64,000 nucleotides of DNA, from positions 46,817,015 to 46,881,014 of the forward strand of contig CM059189.1 of assembly GCA_030323885.1 (NCBI GenBank). Direction: 5' to 3'. A program made the position numbers and the translations under genes. The notes under the pieces were generated by a model, which searched no databases, was not told the origin of the DNA, and saw only the letters and a program-made list of their open reading frames with translations. Of this stretch, positions 54,291-63,584 are shown piece by piece. Within the stretch, counting starts at the first letter, position 1. Each line of letters begins with the position of its first letter. Source of the stretch: Branchipolynoe longqiensis (taxonomy: Eukaryota > Annelida > Polychaeta > Phyllodocida > Polynoidae).

Positions 54291-54519
54291 AAAAATTAAA
54301 TAAAATACCACTTCCTGTATGTTATGTATGTGTAGCAGTGTGCGGTGCTGGAGTATGTTCCCACCCCACACTCAAATTTCACCCTACCATGAGCAGGGAC
54401 CTCAATTGAACCTGGGTGGATACCAACTATGGCATTTCGTAAGTGACGTATTATAGATTTAACTGGATTAGCACAATCTGGCAACATTTTGCCTCAGCTC
54501 AATATCCAAATCGTTGAAT
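54291..54519. other. unassigned
   Basis: Nothing recognised. Confidence 0.3.
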
Positions 54520-54632
54520 GACAGGTCGCCTGTATCATGATCTGATATCTCAGTCAATCACATTGTACTGAGCTAACCAGTCCTTGCCCTATATCCTAGT
54601 AATGCCAAGCGCCAAGGTAAGTCGTGACAAGC
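54520..54632 (-). mobile_element. SINE-A body fragment
   Basis: GATATCTCAGTCAATCACATT to CTTGCCCTATATCCTAGTAATG and GCCAAGCGCCAAGG. Confidence 0.72.
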
Positions 54633-54802
54633 TGTTTTATTTTGGAGGGGTGGAGCATAATATTATTATTATTATTGCCCTTTAGGGTAGAGAAGATTTA
54701 TTCCAGTACATTATTGGTGGGTTTCAGGTTCAGTTAGGCACATTATTTATTTATTGGGGGGGGGGGGGGGAAATCAGAGAAGGCAGTTTTATACCACTAC
54801 AT
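54633..54802. other. (TTA)n and G13 runs
   Basis: ATTATTATTATTATT at 54661; G-run at 54757-54770. Confidence 0.6.
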
Positions 54803-55380
54803 AAGCCGTGTTTACAAGGGCAATTGTAAAGCGAATTAGACAAAGCGATTTATATGAAGCGAAGTAGTGGCGCATTTACACACGGAGCGGTTTAAGGCGG
54901 AAATCGATATCTGCGCATGAGCAAGTCCAGACTAACCAGCGCCAGTTTCGGTTAGTCGACGTCGCCACGAGAGAGTGTGGGTTCGACCTAGATATGTATG
55001 GACTGAATCGAATTGGTTTGGAACAGTCAAAACTTCTGCTGGGCAGTGAAAACCTTAAAATAAGTCATGAAAAAAATATCTGTGCACCTCTAGCAGGTCC
55101 ATAGAGCAAATTTACCGGAAAGTCAACAAACTCAGGTCTCGACTGTGACGTCCTTAATCCGGCTCATCTAATCCGCTTGCATCTACACACGCAAGATAGG
55201 CCGACTCAAGTTAGATCGCTTCATATAAACTACCTCGCGAGGCGGTTTACATAAAGTGAATAATATGAATCGAATCAGCCCTAATCCACTTCAGCGTCGC
55301 TTTTACACGGCGAATGTAAGGCGAACTAGGCAAGGCGCTTTATTTGAGGCGTTTTACCTCGCCCGTGTAAACACGGCTAT
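54803..55380. mobile_element. 578-bp TIR element (CCGTGTTTACA ends)
   Basis: Left AAGCCGTGTTTACAAGGGC, right GCCCGTGTAAACACGGCTAT. Interior rich in AAGCGATTTA, AAGGCGAACT and GCGGTTT words reading inward from both ends; thus built like the CCTGTCACAC group but with other termini. Confidence 0.8.
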
Positions 55381-55407
55381 AGCCGTGATGTGGTCATGGG
55401 TGGGAAA

Positions 55408-55530
55408 CTTAAAGCTGCATAGTCCGATGAAATTGTGTAAGTCATTAGTTTTGACTGGGCCAGGATTAGAACTCTCGACCTTCTGCATAGGAAGCCCGTG
55501 TCCTGACCGATTCGGCCACCGCGTCCCGTG
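55408..55530 (-). mobile_element. TTAA-MITE end joined to a SINE-A head
   Basis: TTAAAGCTGCATAGTCCGATG (22 bp of MITE end) runs directly into GTGTAAGTCATTAGTTTTGAC and the SINE-A head ending CGGCCACCGCGTCCCG. Deletion junction. Confidence 0.75.
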
Positions 55531-55737
55531 CCAAATTAGCTAAGAAAACATAGCAGACAACAATCCGTCTGGGGTAATGAGAAAAGAACTCCCCAAGACC
55601 ACCTGATAAAATAACAAGGCATTGAACCGACGGCGCCCAGTGTTAGATTAGTTCAGCAAATTGCCGCCGCGCGTCTTGTCGGGACACGTAGTACAACGTT
55701 GTCGTGTTCGTAGCAAATCGTCGTTAGTGACATGAAT
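55531..55737. other. unassigned
   Basis: Nothing recognised. Confidence 0.3.
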
Positions 55738-56074
55738 GTTTATTGTTGTTTTACGTCCTAGCAACATCTAAGGTCATATCAGAACGGGTACCGACTTGTG
55801 ACAGCGCGCACTCATGGCAAATTTATAGTGCTGCCCTACTGGGATACCAGGCCGCCAGCACCATGACCTGATATCCCATTCAGTCACATTATCCTGACAC
55901 TGAGCCAACCAGTCCTTGCCCTATCCTAATAATGCCGTGCGCCTGGCTAGGAAGCGACAAGTATACATTTTTAAGTCATTGGTTTGACTCAACCAGGGTT
56001 CGAACCCACGATCCCACGGTCTACCAACAAGGGAGACGGACGCTCTAACTCATTCGGCCATCCTGTCTGGTCTC
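55738..56074 (-). mobile_element. SINE-A, full length
   Basis: Tail TATTGTTGTTTTACGTCC, complete body, B box AGGGTTCGAACCC reversed, A-box region AACTCATTCGGCCATCC reversed. Among the most intact copies; target duplication unclear. Confidence 0.95.
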
Positions 56075-56098
56075 GTCGTTACTAAGTCGTGGTGATCT

Positions 56099-56453
56099 TT
56101 AAAGTTGCATAGTCCGATGGTTTTGAATTTCTGTATTTTTTCTGAGATAAATATATTAGATCGATCACTAGTATCTACTTTACATTAGTTCAAAGTTACT
56201 TTTATTTTAAATGGTAATTTTTTTCAATATTTTGAGTGCAAACATGGAAGATTAGTTTTGGCAAGCACGCCAAAACTCTGACACCATAGACTTCTGCAGT
56301 AACAGGTTCTGTTAAATTGACTCAGTATTGCCTTCTATGCTGGAACAAATGCGTAATAAGTGCATCAGTATCTAAGTTAGATATGTAAATTCAGATCTAG
56401 ATAATTGGCTTGGTTCTGAAAATTTGATATTTCATCGGACTATGCAGCTTTAA
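56099..56453 (-). mobile_element. TTAA-MITE, full length
   Basis: TTAA at both ends; AAGTTGCATAGTCCGATG and CATCGGACTATGCAGCTT; 355 bp, opposite direction to 3391-3745. Confidence 0.93.
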
Positions 56454-56482
56454 GTTTAAGCCAGATCTGCAACAAGAGCGGT

Positions 56483-57030
56483 GCATTAAAGTAGCATAGT
56501 CCGATGTTTTTAAGTTTCTGTCATATCCTTTTACATCAATTATATTAAGTTGAGCTTTATAATAATATTATTAATATACCTTACGTTACTTTGACGTAAT
56601 TGTTATCATTACAGGCTAACCTTTGAGATATTTGAAGTAAAAACGTGGAAAATTAATCTTTGCATGCACATCGAAATGCTGGACACTAGAGCCTTCATAG
56701 GTTGAATTAAATTGACTTAAAGTTTTTCTTCTGGGCAGCAATTAATGCTTAGTAAGTACACCGGTATCTAATACCCCAGTCACACCACAGCTTGCGACCA
56801 CCTTAGACCAAAGAACCCACAGGCACCTGTGACATCCTTGCTACCAAAACAATGGTTGCCGATGTTTGGGTATCACTGGTGAGTGTGGGTTCTTTGGTCT
56901 AAGGTGGTCACAAAGTGGTCGCAAGCTGTAGTGTGACTGGGGCATAAGTTGGATATGTCTGATGAAATCAAGTGACTTGGTTGTGAAAGTGTGATGTTTT
57001 CATCGGATTATCCAGATTTGGGTGTTTAAT
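56483..57030 (-). mobile_element. TTAA-MITE split by a short H4 element
   Basis: Left TTAAAGTAGCATAGTCCGATG to ACCGGTATCTAA; resumes at 56945 with TAAGTTGGATATGTCTGATG to CATCGGATTATCCAGATT. The host is more diverged than 56099-56453. Confidence 0.88.
56772..56944. mobile_element. 173-bp H4 element
   Basis: Left TACCCCAGTCACACCACAGC; right GTAGTGTGACTGGGGCA; TAA at 56769-56771 and 56945-56947. TIRs of about 45 bp including GCTTGCGACCACCTTAGACC. Confidence 0.92.
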
Positions 57031-57450
57031 GAATAGCCACAGCAGTCCAGAAGATGTGGTTGGCTGTAGATCTATTTAAATAACAAACTAATCTATGACA
57101 ATTCCTGCGAACGCCCGCCGGGTGGTGGCGCCCCCTGTCGGTAACATCAACGCTTGGCTGTATGGATAAGGTTTACCAATAATTTAGTTATGAAATAAAC
57201 AATTCAAGTACACCCACAAAGAAATATCCATTATAAATATATGCACATGTAATAGCTTCAGAGGAAACTATCCTGTGGTGACCAGTGTGTGGGGGACGGG
57301 GGTGGGGCAGGTTGAGCCGCATAGAATGCTGGGTAGACCCCCTCCCCCACCCCCCACACGGGGTGAGGGATGGAGTGTTGGGACAGGGGGGAGGAGCTAC
57401 TGGCATTCCTAGATGTATTGTCCGCGATAATGGGTTATCCCTAACCATAT
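57031..57450. other. unassigned; G/C-rich 57290-57395
   Basis: GGGGGTGGGGCAGG and CCCCCTCCCCCACCCCCC runs. No gene seen. Confidence 0.4.
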
Positions 57451-57451
57451 A

Positions 57452-57545
57452 CAGTATAACCCCGTTAAACCAAACTTGAAGGGACCCTAGAAATTTGTTT
57501 GGATTAACCGATCATTGGTTTAACCGAGCTTTGGCTTTGACTTTG
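57452..57545 (+). mobile_element. pogo-like element, left end only
   Basis: CAGTATAACCCCGTTAAACC to GATCATTGGTTTAACCGAGC, matching the left 90 bp of 62337-62806. Confidence 0.85.
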
Positions 57546-57631
57546 ACTTGGCTTTGGGTAAAAAATGGGTCCATTATGAATGTAATATACAATGTACGTG
57601 GACACTTTGATTAATGCTTTTTATGTATATA

Positions 57632-57954
57632 CAGTATAACCCCGTTAGACCAAGCTTGGTTAAACCAAACGATCGGTTAATCAACTTTTTTTGCGGCCTG
57701 GCAAAATACTACCATTTAGCATATAAAAAAAGTCTCAGATGACCTTATAACCCCCTGAAAGTTTGGTTTAACCATACCGGAAGTGGCCTGAGGCCCGACA
57801 ATTTTGTTTGGATTAACCGATAATTTGGATTAACCGACTTTGGTTTAACAAACTTTTTTATTTGATAAATGGTCGTATTTTGAAAAGCCACCGAAAAAGT
57901 TTGGATTAACCGATCATTTGGTTTAACCGAGCTTGGTTTAACGGGGTTGTACTG
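57632..57954. mobile_element. pogo-like element, fold-back form
   Basis: Left CAGTATAACCCCGTTAGACC and the next 90 bp are the reverse complement of the right end of the standard form, so both ends are right ends. Right GGTTTAACGGGGTTGTACTG; TA flanks. Confidence 0.88.
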
Positions 57955-58640
57955 TATATATGTGCTGTATAAGCATTATAAGAGTATAATTATCCGTAAA
58001 CTGATTATCCTCTAAGTGTGCCCCTGTTGCACCATGTTCTGACACTTGTCAACTACTGACACTTAACAACTCAAGCGGATGGGCAGGCTCTCTGTCTTTC
58101 CTGGTGCTTTTTATTTAATACACACATCAGAATCTGCACTCATATATTACGCTCGAACACAAATAATAAATATATATAAAGATATACATATATGTGTGTA
58201 AAGCAGTTAACCAATTTATTTCAGGAAAGGGAAATGGAAAAAAAAGCAATAGATATATTAAGCAAGTATTGCACAATACGGGATAGTTGGGGACCTGTGA
58301 CTGTTTGGGATGAGAATTAATCAAGATGCTGAGATATATGCAGGGTATCCCCCCAACAAAATGGATTCACTCTTTAAATGACAATAAATGTTTTGTTTAT
58401 TGACTTAGAAACAAGATTAATGGTTAAATGCAGAAATGGATAAATACATGTTTATAAATGTTCAAACTGATGACCACCATATTTCAAACAAAATCAATAA
58501 TGCGGATCAAGGGATTCAAGAGCATTACAAATCATTTCATTTGGAAGTGCAAGCCATGTTCTTTCAATTTCCAAAGTGTGAGAACATTTCTTTGGGGACA
58601 CCCTGTATATATAATATAAATTGTGTGTTTTGAAGGACAC
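57955..58640. other. unassigned
   Basis: No repeat family or gene recognised; short TA-rich words near 58170-58195. Confidence 0.35.
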
Positions 58641-58719
58641 CAGTTTTCAGTCTACACACGTGATCGTCAGTTGTTCAGTACGGACCTCCTCTGGAGATAA
58701 GTCTCTGTAGTATAATCGC

Positions 58720-59020
58720 CTTTAGACGTGTGGTGCCGTGAGGTCCCTCTCATCAGGGAAGGTGCAGGGAATTCCCTCTCTCATACATGCCCAGACGCGT
58801 GGCTCCATACGGTCCCTCTCTGGGGAGGTCTTTGCATGATTCTTCCAAGCGCTGTATGCTTCCATACAGCCCCCCCCCCCCCTCTGGGGAGGTCGGCTGT
58901 ATGGGTCCATACAGCCCCCCTCTGGGGAGGTCTTGATAAGGGGTATTCTCTGGAGTCCAAAAGCCTTTGGCTGTGTGGTACCGTACGGTCCCCCTCTGGG
59001 GGGGCGTGGCGTGGAGGGGA
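58720..59020 (+). repeat. decayed tandem repeat with nested dyads
   Basis: Five units containing CCATACGGTCCCTCTCTGGGG or CCATACAGCCCCCCTCTGGGG with GGAGGTC. CTGTATGGGTCCATACAG and CCCCTCTGGGG are palindromic. C14 at 58868-58881. Confidence 0.8.
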
Positions 59021-59035
59021 ATTCCCGGCGGTCCT

Positions 59036-59241
59036 AGCGCCAGGATGTGCGTCGCCAGACAAACACTGACACCCGCTAAGGCTCACTCGTGCATTGTAAA
59101 AGTACACACCTTCCCCACTCTCCCCTTTTATTGGCTGTTGACTTTGAGCTCAATGGGCATTCTGTTGACTGTCGCGGCATTCTCTTGATCTCCACCCACC
59201 CACCGACACACCCTCACCAGATTTGGCAGACGGCGGTGTAA
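59036..59241. other. unassigned
   Basis: Nothing recognised. Confidence 0.3.
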
Positions 59242-59580
59242 TATGGTGCTGTCACATTACGACGCTTCTCGCCAACGCGCATCGACTTGTGTGTTTTTTT
59301 GGTGCAACGCCGGGATACGTCAGGAAGCGTTATGCGCGCGTTAGGCGCACGTTGGTATTCGTTGATGCATCAACGGTCGGCGGGGCGTGTCAGGGTATCA
59401 GCAAAATTTTGTGCTTGCACAAAACTTTTGACGTGCGAGAACGCGCGGGTGCCAACATTATGGTGACGTTAGGGGCACATCGAGATATGTTGGATGCGCT
59501 GGAATAACGTTATGCGAATGCTAAGCACACGTCGTGCACGCATTAGGGTCGCGCCCACACGTTGCGCCAAACTGTTGCAT
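59242..59580 (-). mobile_element. H5 element, one end visible
   Basis: TGGTGCTGTCACATTACGACG end, then GCGCATCGAC, GTTATGCGCGCGTTAGG words and the group's palindrome, AATTTTGTGCTTGCACAAAA at 59405-59424, about 165 bp in. No matching far end before 59580; GTTGCGC words to 59710 may be its remains. Confidence 0.7.
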
Positions 59581-59630
59581 TGTTGTTTTACTTCCTAGCT
59601 ACATCTAAGGTCATATCAGGATGGCGTGCC
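59581..59630 (-). mobile_element. SINE-A tail scrap
   Basis: GTTTTACTTCCTAGCTACATC to ATCAGGATGG. Confidence 0.7.
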
Positions 59631-59737
59631 AAAACTTTTTAGTTTTTTTCCGCATGCGTCGATATACGTTACAACAACGTCGGCCGCACACTACCAATAC
59701 GTTGCGCTGATGCCGAAAAGTTTTACGTGTCCCGACG

Positions 59738-59940
59738 ATTAAAAGTTTGATGGTTTTGAGTTTCTGTATATGTTTTTTCTGGGTGTTTTTTTTTGTTAAT
59801 GTATATATTAGGTTGATCATTATAATCTAAGGTAAGTTTATTTTAAATGGTCTTCTTTGAAGATTTATTTGAAGTGCCAAAATGCAAAAGTAATGTTTGC
59901 GTGCGCATCAACACTCCAACACCCTCGACATTTTTTGTTT
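59738..59940 (-). mobile_element. TTAA-MITE fragment
   Basis: TTAAAAGTTTGATGGTTTTGAG to a worn central block (TGCGTGCGCATCAACACTCC). Far half missing. Confidence 0.7.
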
Positions 59941-59950
59941 GTTTATGTGT

Positions 59951-60172
59951 AGATTAGTTGTTCAAGCAAGGGAAATTTCAATCACGGACGATTGGTCTTC
60001 CTCATTCCACTGCTCCTTGCCCTATCCTAATAATGCCGAGCGTCTGGCTAGGAAGTGACAAGTATCAATTTTTAAGTCATTGGTTTGACTCGACCAGGAT
60101 TCGAACCCACGATCCCACGATCTACCAGCACGGGAGACGGACGCTCTAACTCATTCGGCCATCCCGTCTGGT
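59951..60172 (-). mobile_element. SINE-A2, full length
   Basis: A2 tail AGTTGTTCAAGCAAGGGAAA to GGTCTTCCTCATTCCACTG, then the shared half-body and the head (CTAACTCATTCGGCCATCCC reversed). Confidence 0.9.
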
Positions 60173-60483
60173 TTATAGTGATTTCTTTGATAATGCTCCC
60201 CGTGTATGGACTGTAAGCCCGGACATGGTCTTCAGGCCGGTTTCGCTGATGCCGGTGTCGTGGTATAAAACCCCGGCCCGATCGCAGCCCCTGCCGTGAA
60301 GACAGTTGACTAAGCATTTATTTTTGTAAAATAAATTTAAAAGCTTTCATTGGATCGATTACAAATATCTTAATGCGCGATTGAAGAGGAAGATCTAAAG
60401 TATTTGATGTAACCTAAGAGCAAGTTATGCTGAAAGTATTAAAAACAGAGATAATAGTGAAAGTTGGGATATTCTGAGTGTCA
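60173..60483. other. unassigned; holds left half of an inverted pair
   Basis: See the 60247-60755 inverted repeat. No gene seen. Confidence 0.35.
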
Positions 60484-60755
60484 GTGCAATCTTCATACAG
60501 AAAAAGTGAAATATCTCTAAAGCTACACCACTTAGAAAGAAGCTGCTTGGTACACATATAGAAAACATATTCGACGGATAGATTATATTAAATTTATACG
60601 GTTAGGGTTGTGCATTTCTATTAATCTTTAATAGACACTGGCAGTGTGTATTCGTTCTGCAGCCGAGCTGCGCCTGTTTACAAACTCTGCGCATGCGCAG
60701 AAGCCACGGCAGGGCCTGCGATCGGGCCGGGGTTTTATACCACGACACCAGAACC
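60248..60755. repeat. inverted 47-bp pair carrying a TATA-like box
   Basis: GTGTCGTGGTATAAAACCCC then GGCCCGATCGCAG at 60254-60288 recur inverted at 60714-60748 with 1 to 2 mismatches. TATAAAA followed about 25 bp later by CAG is the form of a Pol II core promoter, here facing inward on both sides. Confidence 0.75.
60484..60638 (+). repeat. single copy of the 200-bp unit
   Basis: CAATCTTCATACAGAAAAAG, GTGAAATATCTCTAAAGCTA, GGTACACATATAGAAAACAT; matches the pair at 53382-53760. Confidence 0.88.
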
Positions 60756-60930
60756 AGCGAGCGCGCGCCTGCGCGATCTCACGGGTGGTGGGAATAGAAT
60801 TATAGAGGGGTGGGGGGGTGGGGGTCAAGGTCATTCTACTGACAATATAGCAGCAGGTCAAGCGTGCCTCCCCCTATATGCAGTTCACGTGTTCGTATGA
60901 TATATCATGGCTGAGGTGGTAGTAGGTACA
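60756..60930. other. unassigned
   Basis: Nothing recognised. Confidence 0.3.
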
Positions 60931-60931
60931 G

Positions 60932-61675
60932 TTGGTTGTTGGAGTTTTATGTCCTTGCAACATCTAAGGTCATATCAGGACATGTACTGACTTGTGGCAT
61001 GTCGTTTTTATAAAATAATAGTGCTGCCCCACTGGGAAATCAGGCCGCTGGCACCATGACCCAATGTCCCACTCAGTCACATTATCCTGATACTGAGCTA
61101 ACCAGTCCTATTAATGGCAAGCGCCAGGCTAGGAAGTGACAAGTATCAATTTTATAAGTCATTGATTTGACTCGACCGAGAATTGAAACTTTGCGATCTC
61201 CTGCACACGAGGCCCTGCACAGGATTCACCCGGTACTAGCAGTACACGGGTGAAGACCAGCCTTATATGAAAACGGTCGAAAAAGCGGGCTAATGAAATG
61301 AGTCTTTATGAGAGCCTAATTTCACAATCTAAGAAGCAATATTTATTCTTTGTATATGTCTTCATATTTCCTCGCTACCTTTGAGTTGAAAAATATATTA
61401 AAACATCTGGTTTAATAAGATTTAAAAGTGAAATCGACGGCGTTGTATGGCCGCCATCTTGTCTTTTTGTATTCTCGTCCATTTCACCAACTCTGTGCCG
61501 ATATAAGTAACCATTTGATACTGGAGGCAGGCATTCTACTTCCTGTTCCATACTAAACCTATTTTCGCCTGTGTTTACACTACGTTGTCGTTCACCCGTG
61601 TACTACAAGTACCGGGTGAATTTTTTATCTAACGAGGCCCGCACTCTGCCGATTCGGCCACGGCGCCTGGTTGGT
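60932..61675 (-). mobile_element. SINE-A split by a MULE-like MITE
   Basis: Tail GGAGTTTTATGTCCTTGCAAC, body and B-box region to CACACGAGGCCC at 61215; the head resumes at 61632 with ACGAGGCCCGCACTCTGCCG and ends CGGCCACGGCGCCTGG. Confidence 0.93.
61216..61631. mobile_element. MULE-like MITE with exact 9-bp duplication
   Basis: Flanked by ACGAGGCCC at 61207-61215 and 61632-61640. Ends GGATTCACCCGGTACT and AGTACCGGGTGAATTTTTTATCTA-type. Inner hairpin of CACCCGGTACT with AGTACACGGGTG. 416 bp. The host SINE sequence confirms the empty site. Confidence 0.95.
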
Positions 61676-61735
61676 AGTAGGTACACATTGAGATGTCTAT
61701 AAATATGTGTATATATATGCATGGACGTCCCACTC

Positions 61736-62217
61736 AACCGTATTCGATTAACACTACCCAGCGTACTCGGGTCACCCGAGTTGCTAGAATTTCAAATCGG
61801 ACACCATGAGTGGAGTCGACAAATACAAGTGCTGTGTGCAAAAAATCCCGACCCCAGTAACCTACGTCTTGGCTGGGGTGGCTGGGAGCGATGACGTCAC
61901 ATTTGTGCTGGTACCTGAAGGATAACAGCTATTAGTACAAGTCCTACATGTTGTTTTAATGCTTCTTTTTTTTTAATAACCCAGATTAATGAAATGGAAA
62001 TATAACTAAACTATGCAATCATAAAATACGTTAAATCCTATTTTGCTGTAGTTATAGCGGTTATTAACAAAAAGAAAACAGTTTTGGATTAAGCCACCAT
62101 TTTTTCCACCCCAAGCGTGGAGAAGCGTGTTCGTTTATTCAACCCGCATCTGTAGGATGTGCGCATGCGCCAAAAAGTGACTCGGGTGACATGAGTTGGT
62201 TAATCGAATACGCCCCT
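61736..62217. mobile_element. about 480-bp TIR element (CGTATTCGATTAAC ends)
   Basis: Left CCGTATTCGATTAACACTAC with CTCGGGTCACCCGAGT just inside; right reversed GGGGCGTATTCGATTAACCA with GTCACCCGAGTCAC inside. No ORF; single copy here. Confidence 0.82.
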
Positions 62218-62336
62218 CATGATTCACCTGCGACACAGTCAGGACCGACACTGTGTTTGCTTCTATGCCATTACCAACACGCATAAGCGTATGAATACAA
62301 CGTGTGTGTACATATATATATATAAAGAAGTATATA
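62218..62336. other. short unassigned stretch
   Basis: Nothing recognised. Confidence 0.3.
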
Positions 62337-62806
62337 CAGTATAACCCCGTTAAACCAAACTTCAAGGGACCCTAGAAATTTGTTTGGATTAACCGATCAT
62401 TGGTTTAACCGAGCTGTGGCTTCGACGTTGACTCCCCCCACACACACACTACTGCCCACACACACACACTCACTTCCCTTCTCCAGCAGCCACCTTACTC
62501 CCCCCCCCCCCCTCCCCCGCCACACACACTATTGCTAACACTTATTCAAACAAGCGTGGTGTAAGAGTCGGTGGGGTCTCAGATGACCAAATGACCTTAT
62601 AACCACATGAAAGTTTGGTTTAGCCTTACCGGAAGTGGCCTGGCGCCCAACAGTTTTGTTTGGATTAACCGATACTTTGCATAAATCGACTTTGGTTTAA
62701 CCAACTTTTTTATATGATAAATGGTAGTATTTTGCCGGGCGCAGAAAAAAGTTTGGATTAAGCGATCGTTTGGTTTAACCGAGCTTGGTTTAACGGGGTT
62801 GTACTG
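62337..62806 (+). mobile_element. pogo-like element, standard form
   Basis: CAGTATAACCCCGTTAAACC to GGTTTAACGGGGTTGTACTG with TA flanks. GGATTAACCGATC words repeat through it. A CACACACAC and C12 stretch lies inside at 62437-62530. 470 bp, no transposase. Confidence 0.92.
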
Positions 62807-62844
62807 TATACCGTGTTATGGTTGAATGAGTGGGACACCCTCTT

Positions 62845-62868
62845 TACATATATATATATATATATTTA
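62845..62868. repeat. (TA)n microsatellite
   Basis: About 20 bases. Confidence 0.85.
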
Positions 62869-62885
62869 TGGTTGAATGGGCGTTT

Positions 62886-63216
62886 GCTTTGTTTGTTGCT
62901 GTTTTATGTCTTACCAACATCTAAGGTCATATCAGGACGGGCACTGACTTGTGACAGTGCACACTCATGGTGACTTTACAGTGCTGCCCCACTGGGAGAT
63001 CAGGCCGTCAGCACCATGACCCAATATCCCATACAGTCACATTATCCTGATACTGTGCTAACCAGTCCTTGTCCTATCCGATGAATGCCAAACACCAGGC
63101 TAGGAAGTTGCATGTATCAATTTGATAAGTCATTGGTTTGACTCAGCTGGGATTCGAACTCCCGACCTACCGCACGGGAAGCCTGCGCTCTACCGATTAG
63201 GCCACCGCGGCCGGCG
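62886..63216 (-). mobile_element. SINE-A, full length
   Basis: Tail TTTGTTTGTTGCTGTTTTATG, complete body, B box GGGATTCGAACTCC reversed, head ending GGCCACCGCGGCCGGC. Possible target duplication TTGAATGGG and TTGACTGGG. Confidence 0.93.
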
Positions 63217-63289
63217 CTTGACTGGGTGAGACATCCACTTTATATATGTGATGTATAACGCATTATTCAAATATAAATGCTAGGGGAAC

Positions 63290-63291
63290 AA

Positions 63292-63352
<61 letters not shown>
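63290..63352. repeat. (TA)n microsatellite
   Basis: TA run with one TG step; left flank of the next MITE. Confidence 0.92.
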
Positions 63353-63353
<1 letters not shown>

Positions 63354-63584
63354 CTTCAGGCGCAAAACCACATAAACGCCAATCCAGAAATGTAGTTTAA
63401 ATAAAAGATTTCTACCTGAAAATAATTTTAATTCTCACTAATTCCACTTTTCATATCAACACATGGTTATGGAGGAATGGACAAAAGAGAGGGAATAAAA
63501 AAAATTAAGGTGTTGATGGTTTCATTCCAGTGGTTATCTCTATTTTTGGATTGGCATTTACATGGTTTTGCGCCTGAACACTTC
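63353..63584. mobile_element. 232-bp MITE, relative of 18525-18762
   Basis: TTCAGGCGCAAAACCACATA and its partner TGGTTTTGCGCCTGAACACTTC-type end; CCAATCCAGAAAT subterminal block. The outer GAAG of the left end is lost. Confidence 0.9.
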
